This document shows, piece after piece, positions 35,507 through 45,107 of a DNA stretch of 64,000 bases. The stretch is taken from positions 4,143,501 to 4,207,500 of the forward strand of contig NZ_CP071612.1 in the NCBI RefSeq assembly GCF_017357245.1, written 5' to 3'. Origin of the DNA: Rhizobium bangladeshense. GTDB taxonomy: Bacteria > Pseudomonadota > Alphaproteobacteria > Rhizobiales > Rhizobiaceae. A model generated the notes under the pieces. It was given only the letters and a program-made list of their open reading frames with translations, was not told the DNA's origin and ran no database searches. Each line of letters opens with the position of its first letter. Position 1 is the stretch's first letter. The position numbers and the translations under genes are program-made.

Positions 35507-36337
35507 TCAGAAAGCCGCCGTCATCGGATCCGGCCCCATGCGGGCGCCGGCATTGTCAAGCTTGGCGATCGCCGCCATGTCGTCGGCATCGAGCTTGAAG
35601 TCGAACACCTGGAAGTTCTCCTCGATTCGCGACGGCGTGACCGATTTCGGGATCACGACGAGGCCGGTATCGATATGCCAGCGGATGATGACCTGGGCCG
35701 GCGTCTTGCCATGCTTCCTGGCGATCTCGCCGATGGCAGGGTTCGAGATGAATTTGCCCTGGCCGAGCGGGCTCCAGGATTCGGTGGCGATGTTCAGTTT
35801 CTTGTGAGCCTCCTGCGCCGCCCTCTGCTGAAAGTCGGGGTGCAGTTCGATCTGGTTGATGACCGGAACGACGCCGGTCTCACCGATGATGCGCTCGAGA
35901 TGTTCCGGATAGAAATTCGACACGCCGATCGAGCGGGCGCGGCCCTCTTCGCGGATGCGCACGAAAGCCTTCCAGGTCTCGGTGTAGAGGCCGCGATGCG
36001 GCGACGGCCAGTGAATGAGATAGAGATCGACATAGTCCGAACCAAGCTTCTTGAGGCTGCCGTCGAAGGCGCGCAAAGTATTGTCGTAACCCTGATCGGT
36101 GTTCCTGAGCTTGGTGGTGACGAATATATCCTTGCGGTCGAGGCCGGACGAGCGGATGCCTTCGCCGACGCCCTCTTCATTGTCGTAACCCGAAGCCGTA
36201 TCGATATGCCGATAGCCGGCGGCGATGGCAGTGCGTACCGTCGGGGCGGCAATCTCCTGCGGCGTTTGCCAGACGCCGAGACCAACCTGGGGAATGGAAT
36301 GTCCGTCATGGAAAGTGATGATGGGTTGAGCGGTCAC
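35507..36337 (-). CDS. Aldo/keto reductase (2,5-diketo-D-gluconate reductase-like)
   Basis: 276 residues. AKR features: VGLGVWQTP, DTASGYDNEEGVG (catalytic Asp and Tyr), TKLRN (Lys), LYLIHWP (His), GVSNFYPEHLE and the C-terminal NADPH site IPKSVTPSRIEENF. It reduces aldehydes or ketones using NADPH. GTG at 36337 has GGAG seven bases upstream; the frame upstream of it lacks similarity. Monocistronic, leftward. Confidence 0.88.
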   Translation of the reverse strand: MTAQPIITFHDGHSIPQVGLGVWQTPQEIAAPTVRTAIAAGYRHIDTASGYDNEEGVGEGIRSSGLDRKDIFVTTKLRNTDQGYDNTLRAFDGSLKKLGSDYVDLYLIHWPSPHRGLYTETWKAFVRIREEGRARSIGVSNFYPEHLERIIGETGVVPVINQIELHPDFQQRAAQEAHKKLNIATESWSPLGQGKFISNPAIGEIARKHGKTPAQVIIRWHIDTGLVVIPKSVTPSRIEENFQVFDFKLDADDMAAIAKLDNAGARMGPDPMTAAF

Positions 36338-36381
36338 AATATATCTCCGGGAGTTTGAAGAATTGGACGAGGCATGGATTG

Positions 36382-36399
36382 CGTCCGCACCTGCGGACG
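36382..36399. promoter_or_regulatory. Inverted repeat upstream of the aldo/keto reductase gene
   Basis: CGTCCGCA (36382-36389) and TGCGGACG (36392-36399) form a perfect inverted repeat 44 bases before the GTG start. It could be an operator or a hairpin ending the leftward L,D-transpeptidase transcript (stop at 36469). No regulator can be named. Confidence 0.3.
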
Positions 36400-36468
36400 T
36401 CCCGGATCGCATTTCAGCCGGAGCGTCCGGTCACCGAGACCATATAGGTGGCGGCGGCTTGAAGACAA

Positions 36469-36990
36469 TCAGAGGACCCGGACAATCGTGCCCTTTCGAA
36501 GGTGAGGCAGAAGGCGGCGCATATCGCTGAGGCTTACGGCCACGCAGCCGGCCGTCGGCTCGTAGCCGGGTCTGATAAGATGGAAGAAGATCGCCGAACC
36601 TCGATTGCGCGCCCGCGAGGAAATGTTCCAGTCCATAACCAGGCAGATATCGTAGACGCCGTCTCCGCGCCGCATTTCCTCATGGCTTGCGGCGAAGGGC
36701 GCCCGGACGAGGCGGTTGTAGTTGGCATCGCCGGGCTGGTCGCACCAGAGCATGTCCGCGCGGATACGCCGGATGGGAAGCGAGGTGATGAGTTGACCGT
36801 TCCGTTCACCGCGCCGGAAACCGAATATCAACCGCATCGCCGCGATCGGCGTGGCGCCATCGCCCTCGCGTTTGAGGATGGTACGCCCCGAACGGCCGAT
36901 CGCGGCCGGGACGGTGATTGCGCCGAACCGGACGATCGCGCGGCTCTTCCGCCCTGGAGCGGGGCGCACCACGATCGTCGATGGCCGCAT
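36469..36990 (-). CDS. L,D-transpeptidase (YkuD) family protein
   Basis: 173 residues from ATG 36990, which has GGAG seven bases upstream. The YkuD core begins IVVRPAPG and ends with the catalytic block FHLIRPGYEPTAGCVAVS, whose histidine and cysteine match the HX-SHGC pattern. Members form 3-3 peptidoglycan cross-links or anchor outer-membrane proteins. An alternative start at 37062, also with an SD-like AGG, would add 24 basic residues. Divergent from cenR. Confidence 0.8.
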   Translation of the reverse strand: MRPSTIVVRPAPGRKSRAIVRFGAITVPAAIGRSGRTILKREGDGATPIAAMRLIFGFRRGERNGQLITSLPIRRIRADMLWCDQPGDANYNRLVRAPFAASHEEMRRGDGVYDICLVMDWNISSRARNRGSAIFFHLIRPGYEPTAGCVAVSLSDMRRLLPHLRKGTIVRVL

Positions 36991-37158
36991 GCCCCGGCTC
37001 CGCCTTGCTTTTTCCATCTTTCTCGCATGTCTTGCATTGCCTGAGGTCATAATTGAAATCATATGAAAACCTGCCCGGCAACAGCCCGCCAGCCGATCCT
37101 TGGCCAAAGCTGCAATTTGGCGTAGGACTAGGGGAATTAACTTTGAGGACGCAACGGC

Positions 37159-37842
37159 ATGACCGCACGCACCATTCTTCTGGTGGATGACGACGAGGAC
37201 CTTCGTCAGACCCTGACGGAGCAATTGTCGCTATATGAGGAGTTCACGGTTCTGCAGGAAGCGAACGCCGGCAAAGGTGTTGCGACCGCCCGTTCGACGC
37301 CGGTCGACCTCTTGATCATGGATGTCGGCCTGCCAGATATGGACGGCCGCGAGGCGGTGAAGCTCCTGCGCAAGGGCGGCTTCAAAGCGCCGATCATCAT
37401 GCTGACCGGCCACGATACCGATTCGGACACGATCCTCGGCCTCGAAGCCGGCGCCAACGACTACGTCACCAAGCCCTTCCGTTTCGCCGTGCTGCTCGCG
37501 CGCATCCGCGTACAACTGCGCCAGCATGAGCAGAGCGAGGACGCGACCTTCACCGTCGGCCCCTATCTCTTCAAGCCGAGCCAGAAGCTGCTGACCACCG
37601 ACAATGGCCAGAAGATCCGCCTGACGGAAAAGGAAGCAGCGATCATCCGCTATCTCTACCGCGCCGAACAGAAGGTCGTCACCCGTGACGTGCTTCTTGA
37701 AGAGGTCTGGGGCTATAATTCGGGTGTAACGACGCACACGCTGGAAACCCATGTCTACCGGCTGCGCCAGAAGATCGAGCGCGATCCCTCCAACGCCGAA
37801 ATTCTGGTCACGGAAAACGGCGGCTACAAGATCATACCCTAG
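37159..37842 (+). CDS. cenR: OmpR-family response regulator, CenR/OtpR-like
   Basis: 227 residues. Receiver domain with acidic DDDED at 10-14, phospho-acceptor Asp55 in LLIMDVGLPD, Thr in LTGHD and Lys in VTKPF; winged-helix output domain from about 130. No histidine kinase is adjacent. The pair with a cyclic-nucleotide-binding gene downstream matches Brucella otpR (cenR) and its cAMP-binding neighbour, the basis of the name. CenR controls envelope functions in alphaproteobacteria. TAG stop lies in a repeat element. Confidence 0.75.
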   Translation: MTARTILLVDDDEDLRQTLTEQLSLYEEFTVLQEANAGKGVATARSTPVDLLIMDVGLPDMDGREAVKLLRKGGFKAPIIMLTGHDTDSDTILGLEAGANDYVTKPFRFAVLLARIRVQLRQHEQSEDATFTVGPYLFKPSQKLLTTDNGQKIRLTEKEAAIIRYLYRAEQKVVTRDVLLEEVWGYNSGVTTHTLETHVYRLRQKIERDPSNAEILVTENGGYKIIP

Positions 37843-37940
37843 AGCATTTCCGCTTTTCTTCGGATCACGGAATGTCTTTCTCTTTGTTTTCACGCAATTT
37901 CGGATGCAAGGCCCTATGCACTTTTGCTGGAACTGCTCTA
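37840..37940. repeat. Rhizobial palindromic intergenic repeat, copy 1
   Basis: About 100 bases from TAGAGCATTTCC to GCTCTA, with a hairpin GCATTTCCG/CGGAATG in the left half and inverted TAGAGCA/TGCTCTA ends. The first three bases are the cenR stop codon. Similar to 54253-54346, and to 47294-47393 in reverse. Confidence 0.75.
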
Positions 37941-37956
37941 AGGCGAAAAAGCCCTG

Positions 37957-38412
37957 ATGGCGCTGACTGACGACATTCATCTGCTCTCGCGACTTCCGTT
38001 GTTCAAGGACATGAGCGAGGACCAGTTGCGGCTGATCGCCTTCGGCGCCGACCGGCGCATGATCGCCGCCGGCCAAATGCTGTTCCGCCAAGGCTCGCCG
38101 GCCGAGAGCGCCTATGTCGTCCTGAGCGGCAGCCTGGAACTCAGCACGACGAGCAGCGACGGCATGCAGCGGACCGAGGCAGTCGCCGGGCCGGGAACAC
38201 TGATTTCCGAGCTGGCGCTGGTCACCTTGGTGGAGCGCAAGTTCACAGCGATTGCGCGCGAGGACACGAGCATCATCCGCATCACCCGCGCCCTCTTCCA
38301 TCGGCTGCTCGAGGAATATCCGGACGCAGCACGGCTGATCGAGAATCGCATCCGCGACAATCTCGCCGAACTTGCGGCAAAGGCCGCAAGCCAATTTCAC
38401 CGCTTCAGCTGA
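37957..38412 (+). CDS. Cyclic nucleotide-binding domain protein
   Basis: 151 residues, a single cNMP-binding domain (about 15-135): LFKDMSEDQLRLIAFGADRR, AAGQMLFRQGSPAESAYVVLSG and the phosphate-binding cassette SELALVTLVERKFTAIA. No effector domain follows, so it resembles a kinase regulatory subunit-like sensor. It follows cenR as in Brucella. It converges on xthA, six bases apart. Confidence 0.83.
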   Translation: MALTDDIHLLSRLPLFKDMSEDQLRLIAFGADRRMIAAGQMLFRQGSPAESAYVVLSGSLELSTTSSDGMQRTEAVAGPGTLISELALVTLVERKFTAIAREDTSIIRITRALFHRLLEEYPDAARLIENRIRDNLAELAAKAASQFHRFS

Positions 38413-38418
38413 TTGCCG

Positions 38419-39222
38419 TCAGAAGTCGAAATGCGCCGTTACCGGCACATGGTCCGACGGCCGGTCCCAACCGCGTGCCTCCTTCAGGACCTCGATCCGC
38501 TGGAGATGCGGCCCGAGATCGGATGAGGACCAGATGTGGTCGAGGCGCCGGCCGCGATCGGCCGCCTCCCAGTCCTTAGCGCGGTAGCTCCACCAGGTAT
38601 AGAGCTTTTCGCTAGCCGGCACGTGATGACGCATGAGATCGAGCCAGCCGCCGCGTTGCATCACCTCGAGCAGCCCGTCGGTTTCGACGGGCGTATGGCT
38701 GACGATCTTCAGCAGTTGCTTGTGCGACCAGACGTCTTGCTCCAGCGGCGCGATGTTGAGGTCACCAACCAGGATGGCGGACGTATTGGCCTCGCCATTC
38801 GCCTTCAGCTGCTTCATCTCCTCGATGAAATCGAGTTTGTGGCCGAATTTCGGATTGATGGTACGATCGGGCTCATCGCCGCCGGCTGGGACGTAGAAAT
38901 TATGCAGCCGGATGCGGCGATTGCCCCGCTCGAACACTGCCGATATGTGGCGGGCATCGCCCACGCCGCAATAATCCTGCCGGTGATCCTCCGTCAGTGG
39001 AATGCGCGAGGCGATCGCCACCCCGTGATAGCCCTTTTGGCCGTGGATGATGATGTGGTCGTAGCCCATCGCCCGCAGGGGTGCCGCGGGAAAGAGCTCA
39101 TTCGGCACCTTGGTTTCCTGCAGGCACAGGATGTCAGGCCTGTGCTTGAGAACGAGCTGTTCGACGATCGGCATACGCAGCCGCACCGAGTTGATGTTCC
39201 AGGTGGTAATCGAAAAGCCCAT
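38419..39222 (-). CDS. xthA: Exodeoxyribonuclease III
   Basis: 267 residues of the ExoIII/AP endonuclease class: SITTWNINSVRLR, LCLQETKVP (metal-binding Glu), HNFYVPAGGDEPD, LVGDLNIAP and RRLDHIWSS...SDHVPVTAHF. It repairs abasic sites and trims 3' ends. ATG at 39222 with AGAGGG upstream; the frame to 39420 is not family-like. Confidence 0.94.
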   Translation of the reverse strand: MGFSITTWNINSVRLRMPIVEQLVLKHRPDILCLQETKVPNELFPAAPLRAMGYDHIIIHGQKGYHGVAIASRIPLTEDHRQDYCGVGDARHISAVFERGNRRIRLHNFYVPAGGDEPDRTINPKFGHKLDFIEEMKQLKANGEANTSAILVGDLNIAPLEQDVWSHKQLLKIVSHTPVETDGLLEVMQRGGWLDLMRHHVPASEKLYTWWSYRAKDWEAADRGRRLDHIWSSSDLGPHLQRIEVLKEARGWDRPSDHVPVTAHFDF

Positions 39223-39332
39223 GCCATGCCCTCTCGCGTCCAATCCCGCATGCCAGCCGACCCACGGAACTGCAGCTCGACGCGACGCGCTTTCATGAAA
39301 GGGCTTTAGAACAATGGCGGACGTGAGGGAAC

Positions 39333-39354
39333 CGGCCGCTTGCGAAAGCGGCCG
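39333..39354 (-). terminator. Hairpin after the lolA-like gene
   Basis: Perfect nine-base stem CGGCCGCTT/AAGCGGCCG (39333-39354) with GCGA loop, 20 bases past the stop on the minus strand. No T run follows, so termination is less certain than processing or stability. Confidence 0.4.
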
Positions 39355-39373
39355 AAGATCAACCGAAAATGCT

Positions 39374-40042
39374 TCAGTCGCGTGAAGCTGCCGTGCCCGG
39401 AATGCTCTCGTAAGGCACACGGAAGACCCGGTCGTCGAACTTCACGCCTGTCTTGACGTTGAAGATCATCACCGACGTGTCCTTGCCCTGGTTGTCGGTG
39501 ATCGTCCACTGACGCAGGTCGTAGGTCTTCGGATCGAACATCATGGTGATGGTCGAGTTTCCGAACACCGTATTGTTGCCGAGCGCGATCGTCGTCAGGT
39601 CCGACTCCTCCTTCACGCCCTTCACCATGCCGGCCGAAAGGTCGATACGCTGCGCCAAGAGCAGGCTGAGCGGGGTTTTGGAGAGTGGATAGAGATCCCA
39701 GGTCTTGAGCTTCATATTGCCGATGGCGACGTTTTTGCCGTCGGCGATCACCCGCATCGGCGACGGATCGTCATAGTTGAAACGCAGCTTGCCCGGGCGC
39801 TGGATGAAGAACTTGCCGCCGGTCTGTTCGCCGCGCGGACCGAACTGGACGAATTCGCCTTGCATCGTCGTGACGCCGGAGAAATGATCAGCGATTGCCT
39901 GCGCCGTGCCGGAGGCGGGCGCTGCCGCCTGCGCGATGGCGCTGAAGGGGACGGTGCTGGCGATCGCAGCGCCGGCGAAAACGCCGAGAAGATCGCGGCG
40001 CGTCATCGCCAGGCCGGCGAGCAAGGAATCGGAGTTACGCAT
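39374..40042 (-). CDS. Outer-membrane lipoprotein carrier LolA-like protein
   Basis: 222 residues. The N-terminus has a twin-arginine-like RRDLLGVFAGAAIASTVPFSAIAQA export signal; the mature part has the LolA fold: FSGVTTMQGEFVQFGPRGEQTGGKFFIQRPGKLRF-like pattern near residues 50-85. It probably shuttles lipoproteins to the outer membrane. ATG at 40042 has AGGAG six bases upstream. Lies between ftsK and xthA, both leftward. Confidence 0.85.
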   Translation of the reverse strand: MRNSDSLLAGLAMTRRDLLGVFAGAAIASTVPFSAIAQAAAPASGTAQAIADHFSGVTTMQGEFVQFGPRGEQTGGKFFIQRPGKLRFNYDDPSPMRVIADGKNVAIGNMKLKTWDLYPLSKTPLSLLLAQRIDLSAGMVKGVKEESDLTTIALGNNTVFGNSTITMMFDPKTYDLRQWTITDNQGKDTSVMIFNVKTGVKFDDRVFRVPYESIPGTAASRD

Positions 40043-40178
40043 CTAAATCTCCTTTATGCGATCTGCATGCCGCTGAAAGGCGGCGTCTTCAAGGCGCTGC
40101 GATCGGCGCGAAAAGCAACGGCGTTAATGCCGCCGCGTTTTCGCCAAGCGGCTATATCAGAAATATATGGCGCTTCTC

Positions 40179-42851
40179 TCAGCGGTCGAGGATGTCGCCC
40201 TCGGTCGGAACGAGGATTTCTCGTTTGCCGGCATGGTTGGCGGGCCCGATGATGCCTTCCTTCTCCATACGCTCGATCAGCGAGGCGGCGCGATTATAGC
40301 CGATACCAAGCCGGCGTTGGACGTAAGAGGTCGAAGCCTTGCCGTCGCGCAGCACGATGGCGACGGCTTGATCATAGGGATCTTCCGAATCCGAAAGGTT
40401 CGACGTGCCGGCCGGCCCGCCGCCATAATCGCCCTCCTCGTCGTCATCGGCGGTGATCGCATCGAGATATTGCGGCGAGCCCTGCGTCTTCAGGTAGGAG
40501 ACGATCTCTTCCACCTCGACATCCGAGACGAAGGGACCGTGGACGCGTTGGATACGCCCGCCGCCGGCCATGTAGAGCATGTCGCCCATGCCGAGCAGCT
40601 GTTCGGCGCCCTGTTCCCCGAGAATGGTGCGACTGTCGATCTTCGAGGTGACCTGGAAGGAGATGCGGGTCGGGAAGTTCGCCTTGATCGTGCCGGTGAT
40701 GACGTCGACCGACGGACGCTGGGTCGCCATGATCACATGGATGCCCGCCGCACGCGCCATCTGCGCCAGGCGTTGAACCGCGCCTTCGATGTCCTTGCCG
40801 GCGACCATCATCAGATCGGCCATCTCGTCGATGATGACGACAATATAGGGCATCGGCTTGAGATCGAATTCCTCGGTCTCATACATGGCCTCGCCGGTAT
40901 GGCGGTCGAAGCCGGTCTGCACCGTGCGGGAGATAACCTCGCCCTTCGACAGCGCCTGTTCGACGCGGGTATTGAAGCCGTCGATGTTGCGCACGCCGAT
41001 CTTCGACATCTTCTTGTAGCGCTCTTCCATCTCGCGGACGGTCCATTTGAGCGCGACGACGGCCTTCTTCGGATCGGTGACGACGGGCGAAAGCAGATGC
41101 GGAATCCCGTCGTAGACGGAAAGTTCGAGCATCTTCGGGTCGATCATGATCAGCCGGCACTGTTCCGGCGTCATGCGATAGAGCAGCGATAGGATCATCG
41201 TGTTGATGGCGACGGATTTGCCCGAGCCGGTGGTGCCGGCGACGAGCAGGTGCGGCATCTTCGCGAGGTCGGCGATGACGGCTTCGCCGCCGATCGTCTT
41301 GCCGAGCGCCATGGCAAGCTTGGCCTTGCTGGCGTCGAAATCCCGGGAGGCGATCAATTCGCGGAGATAGACGGTCTCGCGCGTCTGGTTCGGCAGTTCG
41401 ATACCGATGGCATTGCGGCCCGGCACGACGGCGACGCGAGCGGCGATGGCGCTCATCGAGCGAGCGATATCGTCGGCAAGGCCGATGACGCGCGACGACT
41501 TGATCCCGGGCGCCGGCTCCAGTTCGTATAGCGTGACGACGGGGCCTGGACGGACATGGATGATCTCGCCCTTGACGCCGAAATCTTCCAGCACACCCTC
41601 GAGCATCCGGGCATTCTGCTCCAGCGCGTCGGCCGACAGTGTCGAATCGCGCACCACGTTCCTGGGCTCGGCGAGCAAATGCATCGAGGGAAGCTGGAAG
41701 CCCTCGGGACGAATGAACGAGCCCTGCGCCTCCCGCTCGACACGCACGCCGGGCTTCGGGCGCGTGATCGCAGGGACGACACGAGGCTCCGGCTTGGCGG
41801 CGGCTTTCGCCGGCGCGCGGATCATCCAGTCGTCGTCATCGTCGTCGTCGGGCAGGATGTCGGCCGGACGCGGCGGCATGTCGGCATCGAAGGGTGGATC
41901 GTCGTCCATATCCTCGTCGTCGATGGAAACCGACGGCGTGGCGGCGACGCGCCGCGGCGAAGCCGCCCGCGGCTCCATCGATGGCTCCAGGCGCTCCCCG
42001 CGGACGGCGGGCGCTTTGGCGCGGACCGGTTCGTTCAGCGTGCCGAACTCATCGTCGTTGAAATCATAAGGCGACTCGAAATCGCCCTGGCGCCGCTTGC
42101 GCGGTCCCATGCCGAAGAGCCGCCGCAGCCGGCCCTGGCTCATGTACCAGGCATGCGTCATGGCGCCGCTGAAAGCAACCCAGCGTGACGCGTCCTCTTC
42201 CTCGTCCTCGTCTCCGACGACTCGAGCCTTGCTCGTCGTCTCGACGTAATCGTCCTCGAGTTCGTCATCATCCTCGCTGCGGCCGACGAGGCCTGATGCA
42301 AAGAGCATCATCCAGGCGGTCGGCACGGCAAAGATGCAGCCGACCACCATGGCGAAAGTGCCGGTGGGATAAGCGCCGACGAACAGTGCGGGGAAGCGCA
42401 GGATCATATCGCCGATGACGCCGCCGATACCGTTCGGGATCGGCCAGGTAAGCGGTGGCGGGAAACAGCCTACGACGGCGGAGGAAAGCACCGAGCCGGC
42501 AAGCCAGGCGCCGATGCGGGCGGGGATGCGGTCGAAGCGACGGCCGGAGATCATCGTCAGCGCCCAGGCCACGATCGGCAGCATCGACACGACGCTGGCA
42601 AGCCCCAGGAACTGCATCACGATGTCGGCAAAGGCGGCGCCGCTATAGCCGAGGATATTCGTCGGCAGGTTGGCGGTGGCGTAGGAATAGCTCGGATCCG
42701 CGACGTTCCATGTCGCCAGCGCCGCAACGCAGAACGCCAGTAGCAGAAAGATCGCAAAGCCGATGAGTGCCTGGATCTGCCGCAGCATGAATGCCGAGAA
42801 GGAGAACCGATCCGGACGGCCATCCATTGCCGGCGACGTGCTTCTTGCCAT
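40179..42851 (-). CDS. ftsK: DNA translocase FtsK
   Basis: 890 residues. Four or five membrane helices in the first 190 residues, then a short acidic linker ([24 protein letters not shown]), then the motor with Walker [14 protein letters not shown] and [14 protein letters not shown], and a C-terminal winged-helix gamma domain ([20 protein letters not shown]) that reads KOPS sites. It moves terminus DNA and activates XerCD at the septum. ATG at 42851. Confidence 0.95.
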   Translation of the reverse strand: MARSTSPAMDGRPDRFSFSAFMLRQIQALIGFAIFLLLAFCVAALATWNVADPSYSYATANLPTNILGYSGAAFADIVMQFLGLASVVSMLPIVAWALTMISGRRFDRIPARIGAWLAGSVLSSAVVGCFPPPLTWPIPNGIGGVIGDMILRFPALFVGAYPTGTFAMVVGCIFAVPTAWMMLFASGLVGRSEDDDELEDDYVETTSKARVVGDEDEEEDASRWVAFSGAMTHAWYMSQGRLRRLFGMGPRKRRQGDFESPYDFNDDEFGTLNEPVRAKAPAVRGERLEPSMEPRAASPRRVAATPSVSIDDEDMDDDPPFDADMPPRPADILPDDDDDDDWMIRAPAKAAAKPEPRVVPAITRPKPGVRVEREAQGSFIRPEGFQLPSMHLLAEPRNVVRDSTLSADALEQNARMLEGVLEDFGVKGEIIHVRPGPVVTLYELEPAPGIKSSRVIGLADDIARSMSAIAARVAVVPGRNAIGIELPNQTRETVYLRELIASRDFDASKAKLAMALGKTIGGEAVIADLAKMPHLLVAGTTGSGKSVAINTMILSLLYRMTPEQCRLIMIDPKMLELSVYDGIPHLLSPVVTDPKKAVVALKWTVREMEERYKKMSKIGVRNIDGFNTRVEQALSKGEVISRTVQTGFDRHTGEAMYETEEFDLKPMPYIVVIIDEMADLMMVAGKDIEGAVQRLAQMARAAGIHVIMATQRPSVDVITGTIKANFPTRISFQVTSKIDSRTILGEQGAEQLLGMGDMLYMAGGGRIQRVHGPFVSDVEVEEIVSYLKTQGSPQYLDAITADDDEEGDYGGGPAGTSNLSDSEDPYDQAVAIVLRDGKASTSYVQRRLGIGYNRAASLIERMEKEGIIGPANHAGKREILVPTEGDILDR

Positions 42852-42991
42852 GTGTCTAACCCGTCCAATGCCTGAGGGCAGGCGAATCGCCGAAGCCTCG
42901 CCATACCAAATGCGTCCGCTCTACCTAACCAGAGCGGGGTTAAAGCGATGTTAACCATGCGTGCCGGCGTGCGCATTCCCGAGGGGAAACG

Positions 42992-43023
42992 AAAAAAGGC
43001 CCGAACCGTGCAAGGTTCGGGCC
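42992..43023 (-). terminator. Rho-independent terminator of glnK-amtB
   Basis: GGCCCGAACC (42998-43007) pairs with GGTTCGGGCC (43014-43023); read leftward it is followed by TTTTTTC. It lies 71 bases past the amtB stop. Confidence 0.9.
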
Positions 43024-43094
43024 AAGAGCGGCTCATGTTGAGAGCCGCGACGGGCCGTGAAGGGCGCCCTCATGCGGGGCGCCCAAAGCCGATG

Positions 43095-44519
43095 TTACGA
43101 GTGATAGGCGGCTTCGCCGTGGGTCGCGAGGTCGAGACCTTCGCGCTCGGCTTCGACGCTGACGCGCAGGCCGATGACGACGTCGACGATCTTGAAGAGG
43201 ATCGCCGAGCCGATACCCGACCACAGAAGAGTCGTGAGAACGCCCTTCGCCTGGTTCAAGACCTGGGTTGCCGTGCCGGCATAGGTGGCGGCGAAATCGG
43301 CCGTCGAATAGTCGACGATGCCTGCACCGCCCAGCGCCGGATTGACGAGGATGCCTGTGCCAAGAGCGCCGATGATGCCGCCGATGCAATGGACGCCGAA
43401 AACGTCGAGGCTGTCGTCGTAGTTGAACTTGTTCTTCACGACGTCGACGAAGAAGTAGCAGACCGGCGAAACGATGAGGCCGAGAACGATCGAGCCCATC
43501 GGCCCGGCAAAGCCGGCGGCAGGGGTGACGGCAACGAGGCCGGCGACGGCGCCGGAAGCGCCACCGAGCATCGAAGCCTTGCCGCGGGCGAGGCTTTCGA
43601 CGATGCACCAGGATACCGCGGCGGCTGCCGCCGCGACGAAGGTGTTGATCATGGCGAGCGATGCATAGCCGTTGGCTTCGAGGTTGGAACCGGCGTTGAA
43701 GCCGAACCAGCCGACCCAGAGCAGCGAGGCACCGACCATGGTCAACGTCATCGAATGCGGAGCCATGATTTCCTTCTTATAGCCCGTGCGCTTGCCGAGC
43801 ATGATGGCACCGACAAGACCGGCAATACCGGCATTGATGTGAACGACCGTGCCGCCGGCAAAGTCGATTGCGCCGTAAGAGAAGATAAGGCCGGCCGGCG
43901 AAGTGTAGGAGCTCGGACCGCCCCAGAACCAGACCATGTGCGCCATCGGGAAGTAGATGAAGGTGACCCAGAGCACGACGAAGAGCATGACGGCCGAGAA
44001 CTTGATGCGCTCGGCAAAGGCGCCGACGATGAGGCCGGGTGTGATGCAGGCGAAGGTCATCTGGAAGACGATGAAGGTGTATTCGGGAATTGCGACGCCC
44101 TTCGAGAAGGTCTCGACCAGCGACGAGGGATCGACGCCGGCAAGGAACGCCTTGGAGAAGCCGCCGACGAAGCTGTTCAGCGAGCCGCCGTCGGTGAAGG
44201 CGAGCGAATAGCCGTAGGTCACCCAGAGCAGCGCCACCACGGCCGTGATCATGAAGACCTGCATCAGCACGGAGAGCATGTTCTTGGCGCGGACAAGACC
44301 GCCGTAGAATAGCGCAAGGCCGGGGATGGTCATTAAAAGGACGAGCGCCGAGGAGACGAGCATCCAGGTATTGTCACCCTTGTCCATCGTGAGAGCAGGA
44401 GCAGCGGCGGCAGCGGCTGGCGCAGCAGCTTCCTGCGCGAAGGCGACGGCCGGCGCAAGAAGCGCAGCCGATGCTGCGCCGACCCGCGCAAAGGTGGAAG
44501 AAAACTTCGAAATTGACAT
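43095..44519 (-). CDS. amtB: Ammonium transporter
   Basis: 474 residues: an N-terminal signal-like segment, an Ala-rich mature end, then eleven helices of the Amt family. Family blocks include GGLVRAKNMLSVLMQ, GGTVVHINAGIAGLVGA (pore histidine) and FGVHCIGGIIGALGTGI (second pore histidine). It conducts ammonium and is blocked by GlnK. It follows glnK by 27 bases and has GGAGCC upstream of the ATG. Confidence 0.95.
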   Translation of the reverse strand: MSISKFSSTFARVGAASAALLAPAVAFAQEAAAPAAAAAAPALTMDKGDNTWMLVSSALVLLMTIPGLALFYGGLVRAKNMLSVLMQVFMITAVVALLWVTYGYSLAFTDGGSLNSFVGGFSKAFLAGVDPSSLVETFSKGVAIPEYTFIVFQMTFACITPGLIVGAFAERIKFSAVMLFVVLWVTFIYFPMAHMVWFWGGPSSYTSPAGLIFSYGAIDFAGGTVVHINAGIAGLVGAIMLGKRTGYKKEIMAPHSMTLTMVGASLLWVGWFGFNAGSNLEANGYASLAMINTFVAAAAAAVSWCIVESLARGKASMLGGASGAVAGLVAVTPAAGFAGPMGSIVLGLIVSPVCYFFVDVVKNKFNYDDSLDVFGVHCIGGIIGALGTGILVNPALGGAGIVDYSTADFAATYAGTATQVLNQAKGVLTTLLWSGIGSAILFKIVDVVIGLRVSVEAEREGLDLATHGEAAYHS

Positions 44520-44546
44520 TGGAAAAGGCTCCTTGATCTGCCGTTC

Positions 44547-44903
<357 letters not shown>

Positions 44904-44970
44904 TTATCCTCGGCGCGGAGCCGACTCTCCTTGCCGCTGACGTTCCTGAACAGCGACCGGCGATATACAT

Positions 44971-44985
44971 TCAAAGGACGTGCCA
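44971..44985 (-). promoter_or_regulatory. Candidate sigma-54 (-24/-12) promoter of glnK-amtB
   Basis: On the minus strand TGGCAC, five bases, then TTGA, close to the RpoN consensus TGGCAC-N5-TTGC with one mismatch at the -12 GC. It lies about 86 bases upstream of the glnK start. NtrC-activated sigma-54 control is the known mode for glnK-amtB in rhizobia and enteric bacteria. Confidence 0.65.
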
Positions 44986-45107
44986 GATTCGAAGCAGAAG
45001 CTAACCCATTGAAAAGTAAACGTTATAATTAATGATACCAATAAACAGGCATTTGACTGAGCAATAAGCGCATAAATAATGCGCAAATTTGCAATTCTGC
45101 CTATTCT

